Assembly (NCBI GenBank): GCA_040954595.2
Contig: CM082578.2
Location: 15,562,001-15,626,000 of the forward strand
Length of the DNA: 64,000 nt
Source of the DNA: Balanoglossus misakiensis
Taxonomy: Eukaryota > Hemichordata
Reading direction: 5' to 3'
Below, in pieces: positions 27,501 through 39,700 of this stretch (the stretch's first letter is position 1; every line of letters starts with the position of its first letter). Under the pieces are notes generated by a model. It was not told the origin of the DNA. It was given only the letters and a program-made list of their open reading frames with translations, and ran no database searches. The translations under genes were made by a program, and so were the position numbers.

Positions 27501-28211
27501 TTTCGTCGATTTTTGAAAAAATCATGGGTTATAGCTCAGGAAAATCATCAGAAAATGACAATTTTTCGACTTTGCGGAATTTCAAAATTTCGTCGATTTT
27601 TGAAAAAATCATGGGTTATAGCTCAGGAAAATCATCAGAAAATGACAATTTTTCGACTTTGCGGAATTTCAAAATTTCGTCGATTTTTGAAAAAATCATG
27701 GGTTATAGCTCAGGAAAATCATCAGAAAATGACAATTTTTCGACTTTGCGGAATTTCAAAATTTCGTCGATTTTTGAAAAAATCATGGGTTATAGCTCAG
27801 GAAAATCATCAGAAAATGACAATTTTTCGACTTTGCGGAATTTCAAAATTTCGTCGATTTTTGAAAAAATCATGGGTTATAGCTCAGGAAAATCATCAGA
27901 AAATGACAATTTTTCGACTTTGCGGAATTTCAAAATTTCGTCGATTTTTGAAAAAATCATGGGTTATAGCTCAGGAAAATCATCAAAAATTGACAATTTT
28001 TCGACTTTGCGAAATATCAAAATTTCTTAATTTTTTTGAAAAAACCATGGGTTATAGCCCATGAAAATCATCCGAAAATGACAATTTTTCGACTTTGCGA
28101 AATATCAAAATTTCTTCATTTTTTTGAAAAAACCATGGGTTATAGCCCATGAAAATCATCCGAAAATGACAATTTTTCGACTTTGCGAAATATCAAAATT
28201 TCTTCATTTTT

Positions 28212-31200
28212 TTGAAAAAACCATGGGTTATAGCTCAGGAAAATCATCAGAAAATGACAATTTTTCGACTTTGCGGAATTTCAAAATTTCGTCGATTTTT
28301 GAAAAAATCATGGGTTATAGCTCAGGAAAATCATCAGAAAATGACAATTTTTCGACTTTGCGGAATATCAAAATTTCGTCGATTTTTGAAAAAATCATGG
28401 GTTATAGCTCAGGAAAATCATCAGAAAATGACAATTTTTCGACTTTGCGGAATTTCAAAATTTCGTCGATTTTTGAAAAAATCATGGGTTATAGCTCAGG
28501 AAAATCATCAGAAAATGACAATTTTTCGACTTTGCGGAATTTCAAAATTTCGTCGATTTTTGAAAAAATCATGGGTTATAGCTCAGGAAAATCATCAGAA
28601 AATGACAATTTTTCGACTTTGCGGAATTTCAAAATTTCGTCGATTTTTGAAAAAAATCATGGGTTATAGCTCAGGAAAATCATCAGAAAATGACAATTTT
28701 TCGACTTTGCGGAATTTCAAAATTTCGTCGATTTTTGAAAAAATCATGGGTTATAGCTCAGGAAAATCATCAGAAAATGACAATTTTTCGACTTTGCGGA
28801 ATTTCAAAATTTCGTCGATTTTTGAAAAAATCATGGGTTATAGCTCAGGAAAATCATCAGAAAATGACAATTTTTCGACTTTGCGGAATTTCAAAATTTC
28901 GCCGATTTTTGAAAAAATCATGGGTTATAGCTCAGGAAAATCATCAGAAAATGACAATTTTTCGACTTTGCGGAATTTCAAAATTTCGTCGATTTTTGAA
29001 AAAATCATGGGTTATAGCTCAGGAAAATCATCAGAAAATGACAATTTTTCGACTTTGCGGAATTTCAAAATTTCGTCGATTTTTGAAAAAATCATGGGTT
29101 ATAGCTCAGGAAAATCATCAGAAAATGACAATTTTTCGACTTTGCGGAATTTCAAAATTTCGTCGATTTTTGAAAAAATCATGGGTTATAGCTCAGGAAA
29201 ATCATCAGAAAATGACAATTTTTCGACTTTGCGGAATTTCAAAATTTCGTCGATTTTTGAAAAAATCATGGGTTATAGCTCAGGAAAATCATCAGAAAAT
29301 GACAATTTTTCGACTTTGCGGAATTTCAAAATTTCGTCGATTTTTGAAAAAATCATGGGTTATAGCTCAGGAAAATCATCAGAAAATGACAATTTTTCGA
29401 CTTTGCGGAATTTCAAAATTTCGTCGATTTTTGAAAAAATCATGGGTTATAGCTCAGGAAAATCATCAGAAAATGACAATTTTTCGACTTTGCGGAATTT
29501 CAAAATTTCGTCGATTTTTGAAAAAATCATGGGTTATAGCTCAGGAAAATCATCAGAAAATGACAATTTTTCGACTTTGCGGAATTTCAAAATTTCGTCG
29601 ATTTTTGAAAAAATCATGGGTTATAGCTCAGGAAAATCATCAGAAAATGACAATTTTTCGACTTTGCGAAATATCAAAATTTCGTCGATTTTTGAAAAAA
29701 TCATGGGTTATAGCCCATGAAAATCATCCGAAAATGACAATTTTTCGACTTTGCGAAATATCAAAATTTCTTCATTTTTTTGAAAAAACCATGGGTTATA
29801 GCCCATGAAAATCATCCGAAAATGACAATTTTTCGACTTTGCGAAATATCAAAATTTCTTCATTTTTTTGAAAAAACCATGGGTTATATATAGCCCATGA
29901 AAATCATCCGAAAATGACAATTTTTCGACTTTGCGAAATATCAAAATTTCTTCATTTTTTTGAAAAAACCATGGGTTATAGCTCATGAAAATCATCAGAA
30001 AATGACAATTTTTCGACTTTGCGGAATTTCAAAATTTCGTCGATTTTTGAAAAAATCATGGGTTATAGCTCAGGAAAATCATCAGAAAATGACAATTTTT
30101 CGACTTTGCGGAATATCAAAATTTCGTCGATTTTTGAAAAAATCATGGGTTATAGCTCAGGAAAATCATCAGAAAATGACAATTTTTCGACTTTGCGGAA
30201 TTTCAAAATTTCGTCGATTTTTGAAAAAATCATGGGTTATAGCTCAGGAAAATCATCAGAAAATGACAATTTTTCGACTTTGCGGAATTTCAAAATTTCG
30301 TCGATTTTTGAAAAAATCATGGGTTATAGCTCAGGAAAATCATCAGAAAATGACAATTTTTCGACTTTGCGGAATTTCAAAATTTCGTCGATTTTTGAAA
30401 AAAATCATGGGTTATAGCTCAGGAAAATCATCAGAAAATGACAATTTTTCGACTTTGCGGAATTTCAAAATTTCGTCGATTTTTGAAAAAATCATGGGTT
30501 ATAGCTCAGGAAAATCATCAGAAAATGACAATTTTTCGACTTTGCGGAATTTCAAAATTTCGTCGATTTTTGAAAAAATCATGGGTTATAGCTCAGGAAA
30601 ATCATCAGAAAATGACAATTTTTCGACTTTGCGGAATTTCAAAATTTCGCCGATTTTTGAAAAAATCATGGGTTATAGCTCAGGAAAATCATCAGAAAAT
30701 GACAATTTTTCGACTTTGCGGAATTTCAAAATTTCGTCGATTTTTGAAAAAATCATGGGTTATAGCTCAGGAAAATCATCAGAAAATGACAATTTTTCGA
30801 CTTTGCGGAATTTCAAAATTTCGTCGATTTTTGAAAAAATCATGGGTTATAGCTCAGGAAAATCATCAGAAAATGACAATTTTTCGACTTTGCGGAATTT
30901 CAAAATTTCGTCGATTTTTGAAAAAATCATGGGTTATAGCTCAGGAAAATCATCAGAAAATGACAATTTTTCGACTTTGCGGAATTTCAAAATTTCGTCG
31001 ATTTTTGAAAAAATCATGGGTTATAGCTCAGGAAAATCATCAGAAAATGACAATTTTTCGACTTTGCGGAATTTCAAAATTTCGTCGATTTTTGAAAAAA
31101 TCATGGGTTATAGCTCAGGAAAATCATCAGAAAATGACAATTTTTCGACTTTGCGGAATTTCAAAATTTCGTCGATTTTTGAAAAAATCATGGGTTATAG

Positions 31201-33300
31201 CTCAGGAAAATCATCAGAAAATGACAATTTTTCGACTTTGCGGAATTTCAAAATTTCGTCGATTTTTGAAAAAATCATGGGTTATAGCTCAGGAAAATCA
31301 TCAGAAAATGACAATTTTTCGACTTTGCGAAATATCAAAATTTCGTCGATTTTTGAAAAAATCATGGGTTATAGCCCATGAAAATCATCCGAAAATGACA
31401 ATTTTTCGACTTTGCGAAATATCAAAATTTCTTCATTTTTTTGAAAAAACCATGGGTTATAGCCCATGAAAATCATCCGAAAATGACAATTTTTCGACTT
31501 TGCGAAATATCAAAATTTCTTCATTTTTTTGAAAAAACCATGGGTTATATATAGCCCATGAAAATCATCCGAAAATGACAATTTTTCGACTTTGCGAAAT
31601 ATCAAAATTTCTTCATTTTTTTGAAAAAACCATGGGTTATAGCTCATGAAAATCATCAGAAAATGACAATTTTTCGACTTTGCGGAATTTCAAAATTTCG
31701 TCGATTTTTGAAAAAATCATGGGTTATAGCTCAGGAAAATCATCAGAAAATGACAATTTTTCGACTTTGCGGAATATCAAAATTTCGTCGATTTTTGAAA
31801 AAATCATGGGTTATAGCTCAGGAAAATCATCAGAAAATGACAATTTTTCGACTTTGCGGAATTTCAAAATTTCGTCGATTTTTGAAAAAATCATGGGTTA
31901 TAGCTCAGGAAAATCATCAGAAAATGACAATTTTTCGACTTTGCGGAATTTCAAAATTTCGTCGATTTTTGAAAAAATCATGGGTTATAGCTCAGGAAAA
32001 TCATCAGAAAATGACAATTTTTCGACTTTGCGGAATTTCAAAATTTCGTCGATTTTTGAAAAAAATCATGGGTTATAGCTCAGGAAAATCATCAGAAAAT
32101 GACAATTTTTCGACTTTGCGGAATTTCAAAATTTCGTCGATTTTTGAAAAAATCATGGGTTATAGCTCAGGAAAATCATCAGAAAATGACAATTTTTCGA
32201 CTTTGCGGAATTTCAAAATTTCGTCGATTTTTGAAAAAATCATGGGTTATAGCTCAGGAAAATCATCAGAAAATGACAATTTTTCGACTTTGCGGAATTT
32301 CAAAATTTCGCCGATTTTTGAAAAAATCATGGGTTATAGCTCAGGAAAATCATCAGAAAATGACAATTTTTCGACTTTGCGGAATTTCAAAATTTCGTCG
32401 ATTTTTGAAAAAATCATGGGTTATAGCTCAGGAAAATCATCAGAAAATGACAATTTTTCGACTTTGCGGAATTTCAAAATTTCGTCGATTTTTGAAAAAA
32501 TCATGGGTTATAGCTCAGGAAAATCATCAGAAAATGACAATTTTTCGACTTTGCGGAATTTCAAAATTTCGTCGATTTTTGAAAAAATCATGGGTTATAG
32601 CTCAGGAAAATCATCAGAAAATGACAATTTTTCGACTTTGCGGAATTTCAAAATTTCGTCGATTTTTGAAAAAATCATGGGTTATAGCTCAGGAAAATCA
32701 TCAGAAAATGACAATTTTTCGACTTTGCGGAATTTCAAAATTTCGTCGATTTTTGAAAAAATCATGGGTTATAGCTCAGGAAAATCATCAGAAAATGACA
32801 ATTTTTCGACTTTGCGGAATTTCAAAATTTCGTCGATTTTTGAAAAAATCATGGGTTATAGCTCAGGAAAATCATCAGAAAATGACAATTTTTCGACTTT
32901 GCGGAATTTCAAAATTTCGTCGATTTTTGAAAAAATCATGGGTTATAGCTCAGGAAAATCATCAGAAAATGACAATTTTTCGACTTTGCGGAATTTCAAA
33001 ATTTCGTCGATTTTTGAAAAAATCATGGGTTATAGCTCAGGAAAATCATCAGAAAATGACAATTTTTCGACTTTGCGGAATTTCAAAATTTCGTCGATTT
33101 TTGAAAAAATCATGGGTTATAGCTCAGGAAAATCATCAGAAAATGACAATTTTTCGACTTTGCGGAATTTCAAAATTTCGTCGATTTTTGAAAAAATCAT
33201 GGGTTATAGCTCAGGAAAATCATCAGAAAATGATAATTTTTCGACTTTGCGGAATTTCAAAATTTCGTCGATTTTTGAAAAAATCATGGGTTATAGCTCA
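28212..33300. repeat. Higher-order repeat, 1661/1748-bp period
   Basis: Blocks that start after runs of B monomers align at 28212, 29960 (offset 1748) and 31621 (offset 1661); the two offsets differ by exactly one 87-bp monomer. The rare GGTTATATATAGCCC insertion occurs at 29881 and 31542, again 1661 apart. A related block starts at 34322. The right end is approximate. Confidence 0.8.
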
Positions 33301-35534
33301 GGAAAATCATCAGAAAATGACAATTTTTCGACTTTGCGGAATTTCAAAATTTCGTCGATTTTTGAAAAAATCATGGGTTATAGCTCAGGAAAATCATCAG
33401 AAAATGACAATTTTTCGACTTTGCGGAATTTCAAAATTTCGTCGATTTTTGAAAAAATCATGGGTTATAGCTCAGGAAAATCATCAGAAAATGACAATTT
33501 TTCGACTTTGCGGAATTTCAAAATTTCGTCGATTTTTGAAAAAATCATGGGTTATAGCTCAGGAAAATCATCAGAAAATGACAATTTTTCGACTTTGCGG
33601 AATTTCAAAATTTCGTCGATTTTTGAAAAAATCATGGGTTATAGCTCAGGAAAATCATCAGAAAATAACAATTTTTCGACTTTGCGGAATTTCAAAATTT
33701 CGTCGATTTTTGAAAAAATCATGGGTTATAGCTCAGGAAAATCATCAGAAAATGACAATTTTTCGACTTTGCGGAATTTCAAAATTTCGTCGATTTTTGA
33801 AAAAATCATGGGTTATAGCTCAGGAAAATCATCAGAAAATGACAATTTTTCGACTTTGCGGAATTTCAAAATTTCGTCGATTTTTGAAAAAATCATGGGT
33901 TATAGCTCAGGAAAATCATCAGAAAATGACAATTTTTCGACTTTGCGGAATTTCAAAATTTCGTCGATTTTTGAAAAAATCATGGGTTATAGCTCAGGAA
34001 AATCATCAGAAAATGACAATTTTTCGACTTTGCGGAATTTCAAAATTTCGTCGATTTTTGAAAAAATCATGGGTTATAGCTCAGGAAAATCATCAAAAAT
34101 TGACAATTTTTCGACTTTGCGAAATATCAAAATTTCTTAATTTTTTTGAAAAAACCATGGGTTATAGCCCATGAAAATCATCCGAAAATGACAATTTTTC
34201 GACTTTGCGAAATATCAAAATTTCTTCATTTTTTTGAAAAAACCATGGGTTATAGCCCATGAAAATCATCCGAAAATGACAATTTTTCGACTTTGCGAAA
34301 TATCAAAATTTCTTCATTTTTTTGAAAAAACCATGGGTTATAGCTCAGGAAAATCATCAGAAAATGACAATTTTTCGACTTTGCGGAATTTCAAAATTTC
34401 GTCGATTTTTGAAAAAATCATGGGTTATAGCTCAGGAAAATCATCAGAAAATGACAATTTTTCGACTTTGCGGAATATCAAAATTTCGTCGATTTTTGAA
34501 AAAATCATGGGTTATAGCTCAGGAAAATCATCAGAAAATGACAATTTTTCGACTTTGCGGAATTTCAAAATTTCGTCGATTTTTGAAAAAATCATGGGTT
34601 ATAGCTCAGGAAAATCATCAGAAAATGACAATTTTTCGACTTTGCGGAATTTCAAAATTTCGTCGATTTTTGAAAAAATCATGGGTTATAGCTCAGGAAA
34701 ATCATCAGAAAATGACAATTTTTCGACTTTGCGGAATTTCAAAATTTCGTCGATTTTTGAAAAAAATCATGGGTTATAGCTCAGGAAAATCATCAGAAAA
34801 TGACAATTTTTCGACTTTGCGGAATTTCAAAATTTCGTCGATTTTTGAAAAAATCATGGGTTATAGCTCAGGAAAATCATCAGAAAATGACAATTTTTCG
34901 ACTTTGCGGAATTTCAAAATTTCGTCGATTTTTGAAAAAAATCATGGGTTATAGCTCAGGAAAATCATCAGAAAATGACAATTTTTCGACTTTGCGGAAT
35001 TTCAAAATTTCGTCGATTTTTGAAAAAATCATGGGTTATAGCTCAGGAAAATCATCAGAAAATGACAATTTTTCGACTTTGCGGAATTTCAAAATTTCGT
35101 CGATTTTTGAAAAAATCATGGGTTATAGCTCAGGAAAATCATCAGAAAATGACAATTTTTCGACTTTGCGGAATTTCAAAATTTCGTCGATTTTTGAAAA
35201 AATCATGGGTTATAGCTCAGGAAAATCATCAGAAAATGACAATTTTTCGACTTTGCGGAATTTCAAAATTTCGTCGATTTTTGAAAAAATCATGGGTTAT
35301 AGCTCAGGAAAATCATCAGAAAATGACAATTTTTCGACTTTGCGGAATTTCAAAATTTCGTCGATTTTTGAAAAAATCATGGGTTATAGCTCAGGAAAAT
35401 CATCAGAAAATGACAATTTTTCGACTTTGCGGAATTTCAAAATTTCGTCGATTTTTGAAAAAATCATGGGTTATAGCTCAGGAAAATCATCAGAAAATGA
35501 CAATTTTTCGACTTTGCGGAATTTCAAAATTTCT

Positions 35535-36480
35535 TCATTTTTTTGAAAAAACCATGGGTTATAGCTCATGAAAATCATCCGAAAATGACAATATTTCGAC
35601 TTTGCGAAATATCAAAATTTCTTCATTTTTTTGAAAAAACCATGGGTTATAGCTCATGAAAATCATCCGAAAATGACAATTTTTCGACTTTGCGAAATAT
35701 CAAAATTTCTTCATTTTTTTGAAAAAACCATGGGTTATAGCTCATGAAAATCTTCCGAAAATGACAATTTTTCGACTTTGCGAAATATCAAAATTTCTTC
35801 ATTTTTTAAAAAAAACCATGGGTTATAGCTCATGAAAATCATCCGAAAATGACAATTTTTCGACTTTGCGAAATATCAAAATTTCTTTATTTTTGTTAAA
35901 AAACCATGGGTTATAGCTCATGAAAATCATCCGAAAATGACAATTTTTCGACTTTGCATATTTCCGAAATTTTGTCATCTTCGGTCATTTTTCATGGGTT
36001 ATAGCTCATGAAAATGATGAAAAAATGACAAATTTTCGACTTTGCGTATTTCGGAAATTCGTCATCTTTGGACATTTTTCATGGGTTATAGCTCATGAAA
36101 ATGATGAAAAAATGACAAATTTTCGACTTTGCGTATTTCGGAAATTTTGTCATCTTCGGTCATTTTTCATGGGTTATAGCTCATGAAAATGATGAAAAAA
36201 AGACAAATTTCTGACTTTGTCATTTTTTATTTATTATTTTATTTATATTATTATTCTAACAGATACACCTTCAAAACATGACACATTCTCGATTTCGTGA
36301 ATTTTGGTCGTTTTGGCAATTTCATGTCATATCCATGAATTCTAACCCATACACGCATAAATAATGACAAATTGTGGATTTGGTGGATTTTGGCATTTTA
36401 ATGTCATATGCAGACACTCACATATAGACATAAATAGATACTGACAAGGTACACAAGATGACAACCAATTTCATTATCTC
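35535..36480. repeat. Diverged right edge of the 87-bp satellite
   Basis: From 35535 the monomers are mostly B type. From about 35955 a third type appears with GTATTTCGGAAATT and GTCATCTT, still at 87-88 bp spacing (CATGGG at 35993, 36080 and 36168). Between 36270 and 36420 two barely recognisable units remain (ATGACA, GATTT, GAATTTTGG, ATGTCAT at about 80-bp spacing). Divergence rises steadily outward. Confidence 0.75.
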
Positions 36481-36709
36481 ACTATCGTCTATAGCTAAAA
36501 ACTACATCAGTTTTTGTATATTCATATTGTCTTATAAATCATCCCACCATGGTCCATTAAAATCAATGATTTACAATGAAAATTAAAATTTACATGATAC
36601 TCAGATTGTCAAATATTTGCAATTTGCCAAAAAGGCATTTCTCCATTAAAGTACTGTATGGAAACTGCATGATGTAAAATAACCCTGTTAAGCAAATTCA
36701 TCGGAAAGA
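36481..36709. other. 3' flank of the amidase gene
   Basis: Short AT-rich stretch between the decayed satellite edge and the amidase stop codon. I see no clear polyadenylation hexamer on the minus strand here. The nearest run of TTTATT on the plus strand lies inside the satellite edge, near 36226. Confidence 0.4.
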
Positions 36710-39700
36710 TTACATATTTTTACTGTGTCCTAGTTGTTCATATGCATACGCTACTTTGATAACCATTGACTCATCAAAATGTTTCCCAACAATCATCATA
36801 CCAACAGGCAGTCCTTGACTGAAACCAGCATTGATACTTAATGCAGGGTGACCCGTTACATTGAATGCTGTCGTATTCCCACCAGATGTCTGACAGGCTT
36901 CAATCAAATCTAAAAAAAAAGTGTGCCAGAAAATGAAAAAAACATGATCAGAATGTTACTGATGGCAATATTTATAAAGATGCATTTTTCTTCAAGTCTG
37001 ATAAACACGGACACCCCTTTTGTATTGGGAGTTGTTGCACATTCTGCACATTCTGACACATCATTGTCAATGACATAGTCCCAAACACGTGAGAAGTGAC
37101 CTCAAGTCATGAAGTGCAAATGTACGTACATCATGGTACACTGTCCTTGACCCAAGTTTGAATGAATTAGGTCCAGGTATGTCTGGACTGACAGGCACAG
37201 CCAATTCCCTCAGACTTTGTACACAAACAGAAGAATGATGAAAATCAGCCTTGCATGGAGTTTTTTGAGTACAATAACAGTTGATTGATAACAGACTCTT
37301 TGACATATATGTACACTGCCCTGTGTCATTCATGCAATATCATTTGCATATGCCTTGGAGATAAGCGGCACAAGAACATTAAGAGTCAGATAACAGATGA
37401 TAGATATTGACTTGATGTTACATTAGTGCAACTGCGATATATCTCACTTTCACTCACCACGTATGGATGCATCCTTGCTTGGAAATGGCTTTGGTTTGTG
37501 TGGTACTGTTGGCATGATCAACACATCGTAGCGTTTGAGGGCCTGGTCGTACTTCTTAGTCAACTCCCTGGCCAGGTTTTGACATTTGGCATACAGTCTG
37601 ACACCACACTCCCTCTCCAGATATCCACCAAGTAGTAACGCTTTCTGTGAGAAATTGAATCATAAACTAATGAGACAATCAAACTATCAGTCTTCCTAGT
37701 GCCTATTCTTAGTTTCGTCTGCAAAATTACAATTGTAAGTGGACTTGAATTTGTCTCCAGAGGAAAAGTCAGTGGATAAGGAATCATGCTGTACAATCCC
37801 CTTCGTGGTCTTTCAAGACTTTACCTTCACGGTGACTGGGAAGCGGTCACTTTCACTCTTGCAAGCTCTTTGCATTGCATCAATCAAACTCATGGGATAA
37901 TACCCTGAGCCTAAATATCCAGCACCTGTTTATAAAAAAAAACTGAGATGATTCAATTTACATAAGCAAGGCAGTGTAGCTACATTCAGAGGTAAAATGG
38001 ACATTGGACAGAAGGGGTGCACTTAGAGGGATTGTTTCGGGGGGGATGCAGATGGTAACCATGGCAAAGTGGTCAGTTGTTTTTTCTGATCACTGGCTCT
38101 TACATTTATCTGTGCAGAAAAGCACACAATTACTTGCCTTCAGTCATTGGCTTCAGCAAACCCTGTGTAACGAAACCTGATCGAATGACGCCTGCAACTA
38201 AAATAGTAGACAGAAATGAGTGAGGGACATTTTTATACCGAAAATGAACACAGCATCAGTCTTGTTCATTGACAGTGAGTGTGCATAAAATGTGATTCAC
38301 ACAAAATGCATTTGTGGATGAGGGCAGTTTTCCCAGAAAAGAATACAAACTAAGAAACCAATTCTCTTCAAATTTTGATTTTTTTTTACCTTCATGCATT
38401 GGTATGGATACCCTTTCAACTACTGCCCCTATTTTAACCAATCGGAAAGCTGCTTCCGTCACAAGTACATCTACATCCTCTTCTGACCTAGGTGTATAGA
38501 AGCCTTCTTCCAATAGGCCAATTTTTACTCCGGTTAAATCTTGGGACAACTGTCAAAGTAATAAACACTCAACAATTACTTTTCTGGTAGAAATGTTGGT
38601 AACAAATAAGTATTTGATGTTCATTTACACCTATAGTGTGTTTACTTAACATATAACTTCATATCACAGTCAGAAAAGCACCATACAAATGTATGGATGG
38701 ATGAATGGACAGAACCCGATAAAAAAGTCCCCCACAAACTATAAACCATGCCTGCATACCTGTTTGGTATAATCAGGAATGACCAAATCATTTGGCTGCC
38801 TGGGGTCCAGTCCATCATCTTCACGTCCCGCCATTGCCTGTCAAAAAGAGATTAAGCCACAACAGTCAATTAATAACTGCACATTTAAATTAAATATTCC
38901 CAATGTAGTACCTTAATTTTGCAAGTCTCACCCAGGGATTTTCAGGTAAACACAGAAACTTTACCTGAAGAAGTAAAGCACAGTCACGAACTGTTCTGGT
39001 CATAGGCCCCACGTGATCCACTGTGGTTTCCATGGATAATATACCTGTGTATGGAACCAGTCCCCAGGTGGGTTTCAATCCCACAATTCCACAGGCTGAA
39101 GCTGGAACACGTATGGAGCCCCCTTGGTCGCAACCCACTGCCATGTCGACAGCACCAGTGGCCACCTATATGGGAGAAACTTTAGAGTATGAGGAGGTTT
39201 TTTTTATGAAAGTCATCAATAAAGATATAGTATGCTGTACAAAGTAGGAAACCACATTGATGACTACACATCTGTCAAGTTGTATACATATACACTGTAT
39301 GTATCATGATCTTGTCACAAATCTCTATATTTGTGATTTGAACTTTAAACAATGCAAGTAATAAAAGGTAATGACAAATCACCACACTCCAGATCAGTAC
39401 AGGTGTTACATGTGATACATTTCAAACAATGCAGCCTGTGAAATATGCCCAAGAACAAACTCGGGGTGTCATATTCTGGCTCGCCCTCTAGTGGCCATGG
39501 GAGCTGTGAAAATCTTTGTATAGCAACACAAAAATTGGTCATGAAACTGAAGGGCATGGTATGCCATCTTGAGGGATAAATACAAGTTATTTAAATATGT
39601 ATGAAGACAATTCTTACCAAAACAGCACAGCCACTGCTAGAACCACCAGCCATTTTTGTGACATCATGTGGATTGGTGACAAGACCAGTTGTTGACATAC

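Larger units (their letters stand above)
11536..36230. repeat. 87/88-bp satellite array, about 280 monomers (24.7 kb)
   Basis: The main (A) monomer is 87 bp, running from CTCAGGAAAATCATCAG through TTTTTCGACTTTGCGG to CATGGGTTATAG. Most neighbouring copies differ by 0-2 bases. A second (B) monomer is 88 bp and has GCCCATG or GCTCATG, ATCCGAAAATG, GCGAAATATC and TTCTTCATTTTTTTG in place of the A-type bases. B monomers occur singly or in runs of about three. Recurrent variants include TCGCCG, TTGGTC and GGTTATATAGC. The array is AT-rich with short A and T tracts. Because 87 is 29 codons and two forward frames lack stops, it reads as very long open frames, but nothing else supports coding. Confidence 0.97.

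Noticed and set aside
11536-36230. CRISPR-like regular repeats
   Set aside because: There are no unique spacers; whole monomers repeat head to tail in an animal genome.
11536-36230. CENP-B box in the 87-bp monomer
   Set aside because: TTTCGACTTTGCGGA has a loosely similar TTCG...CGG pattern, but the spacing is one base short and the essential A and third G are missing.
11536-36230. 87-bp monomer as a tRNA-derived unit (TAGCTCAGG resembles an A box, TTTCGACTT a weak B box)
   Set aside because: There is no matching D-stem partner, acceptor stem or terminator; the similarity is limited to short boxes.
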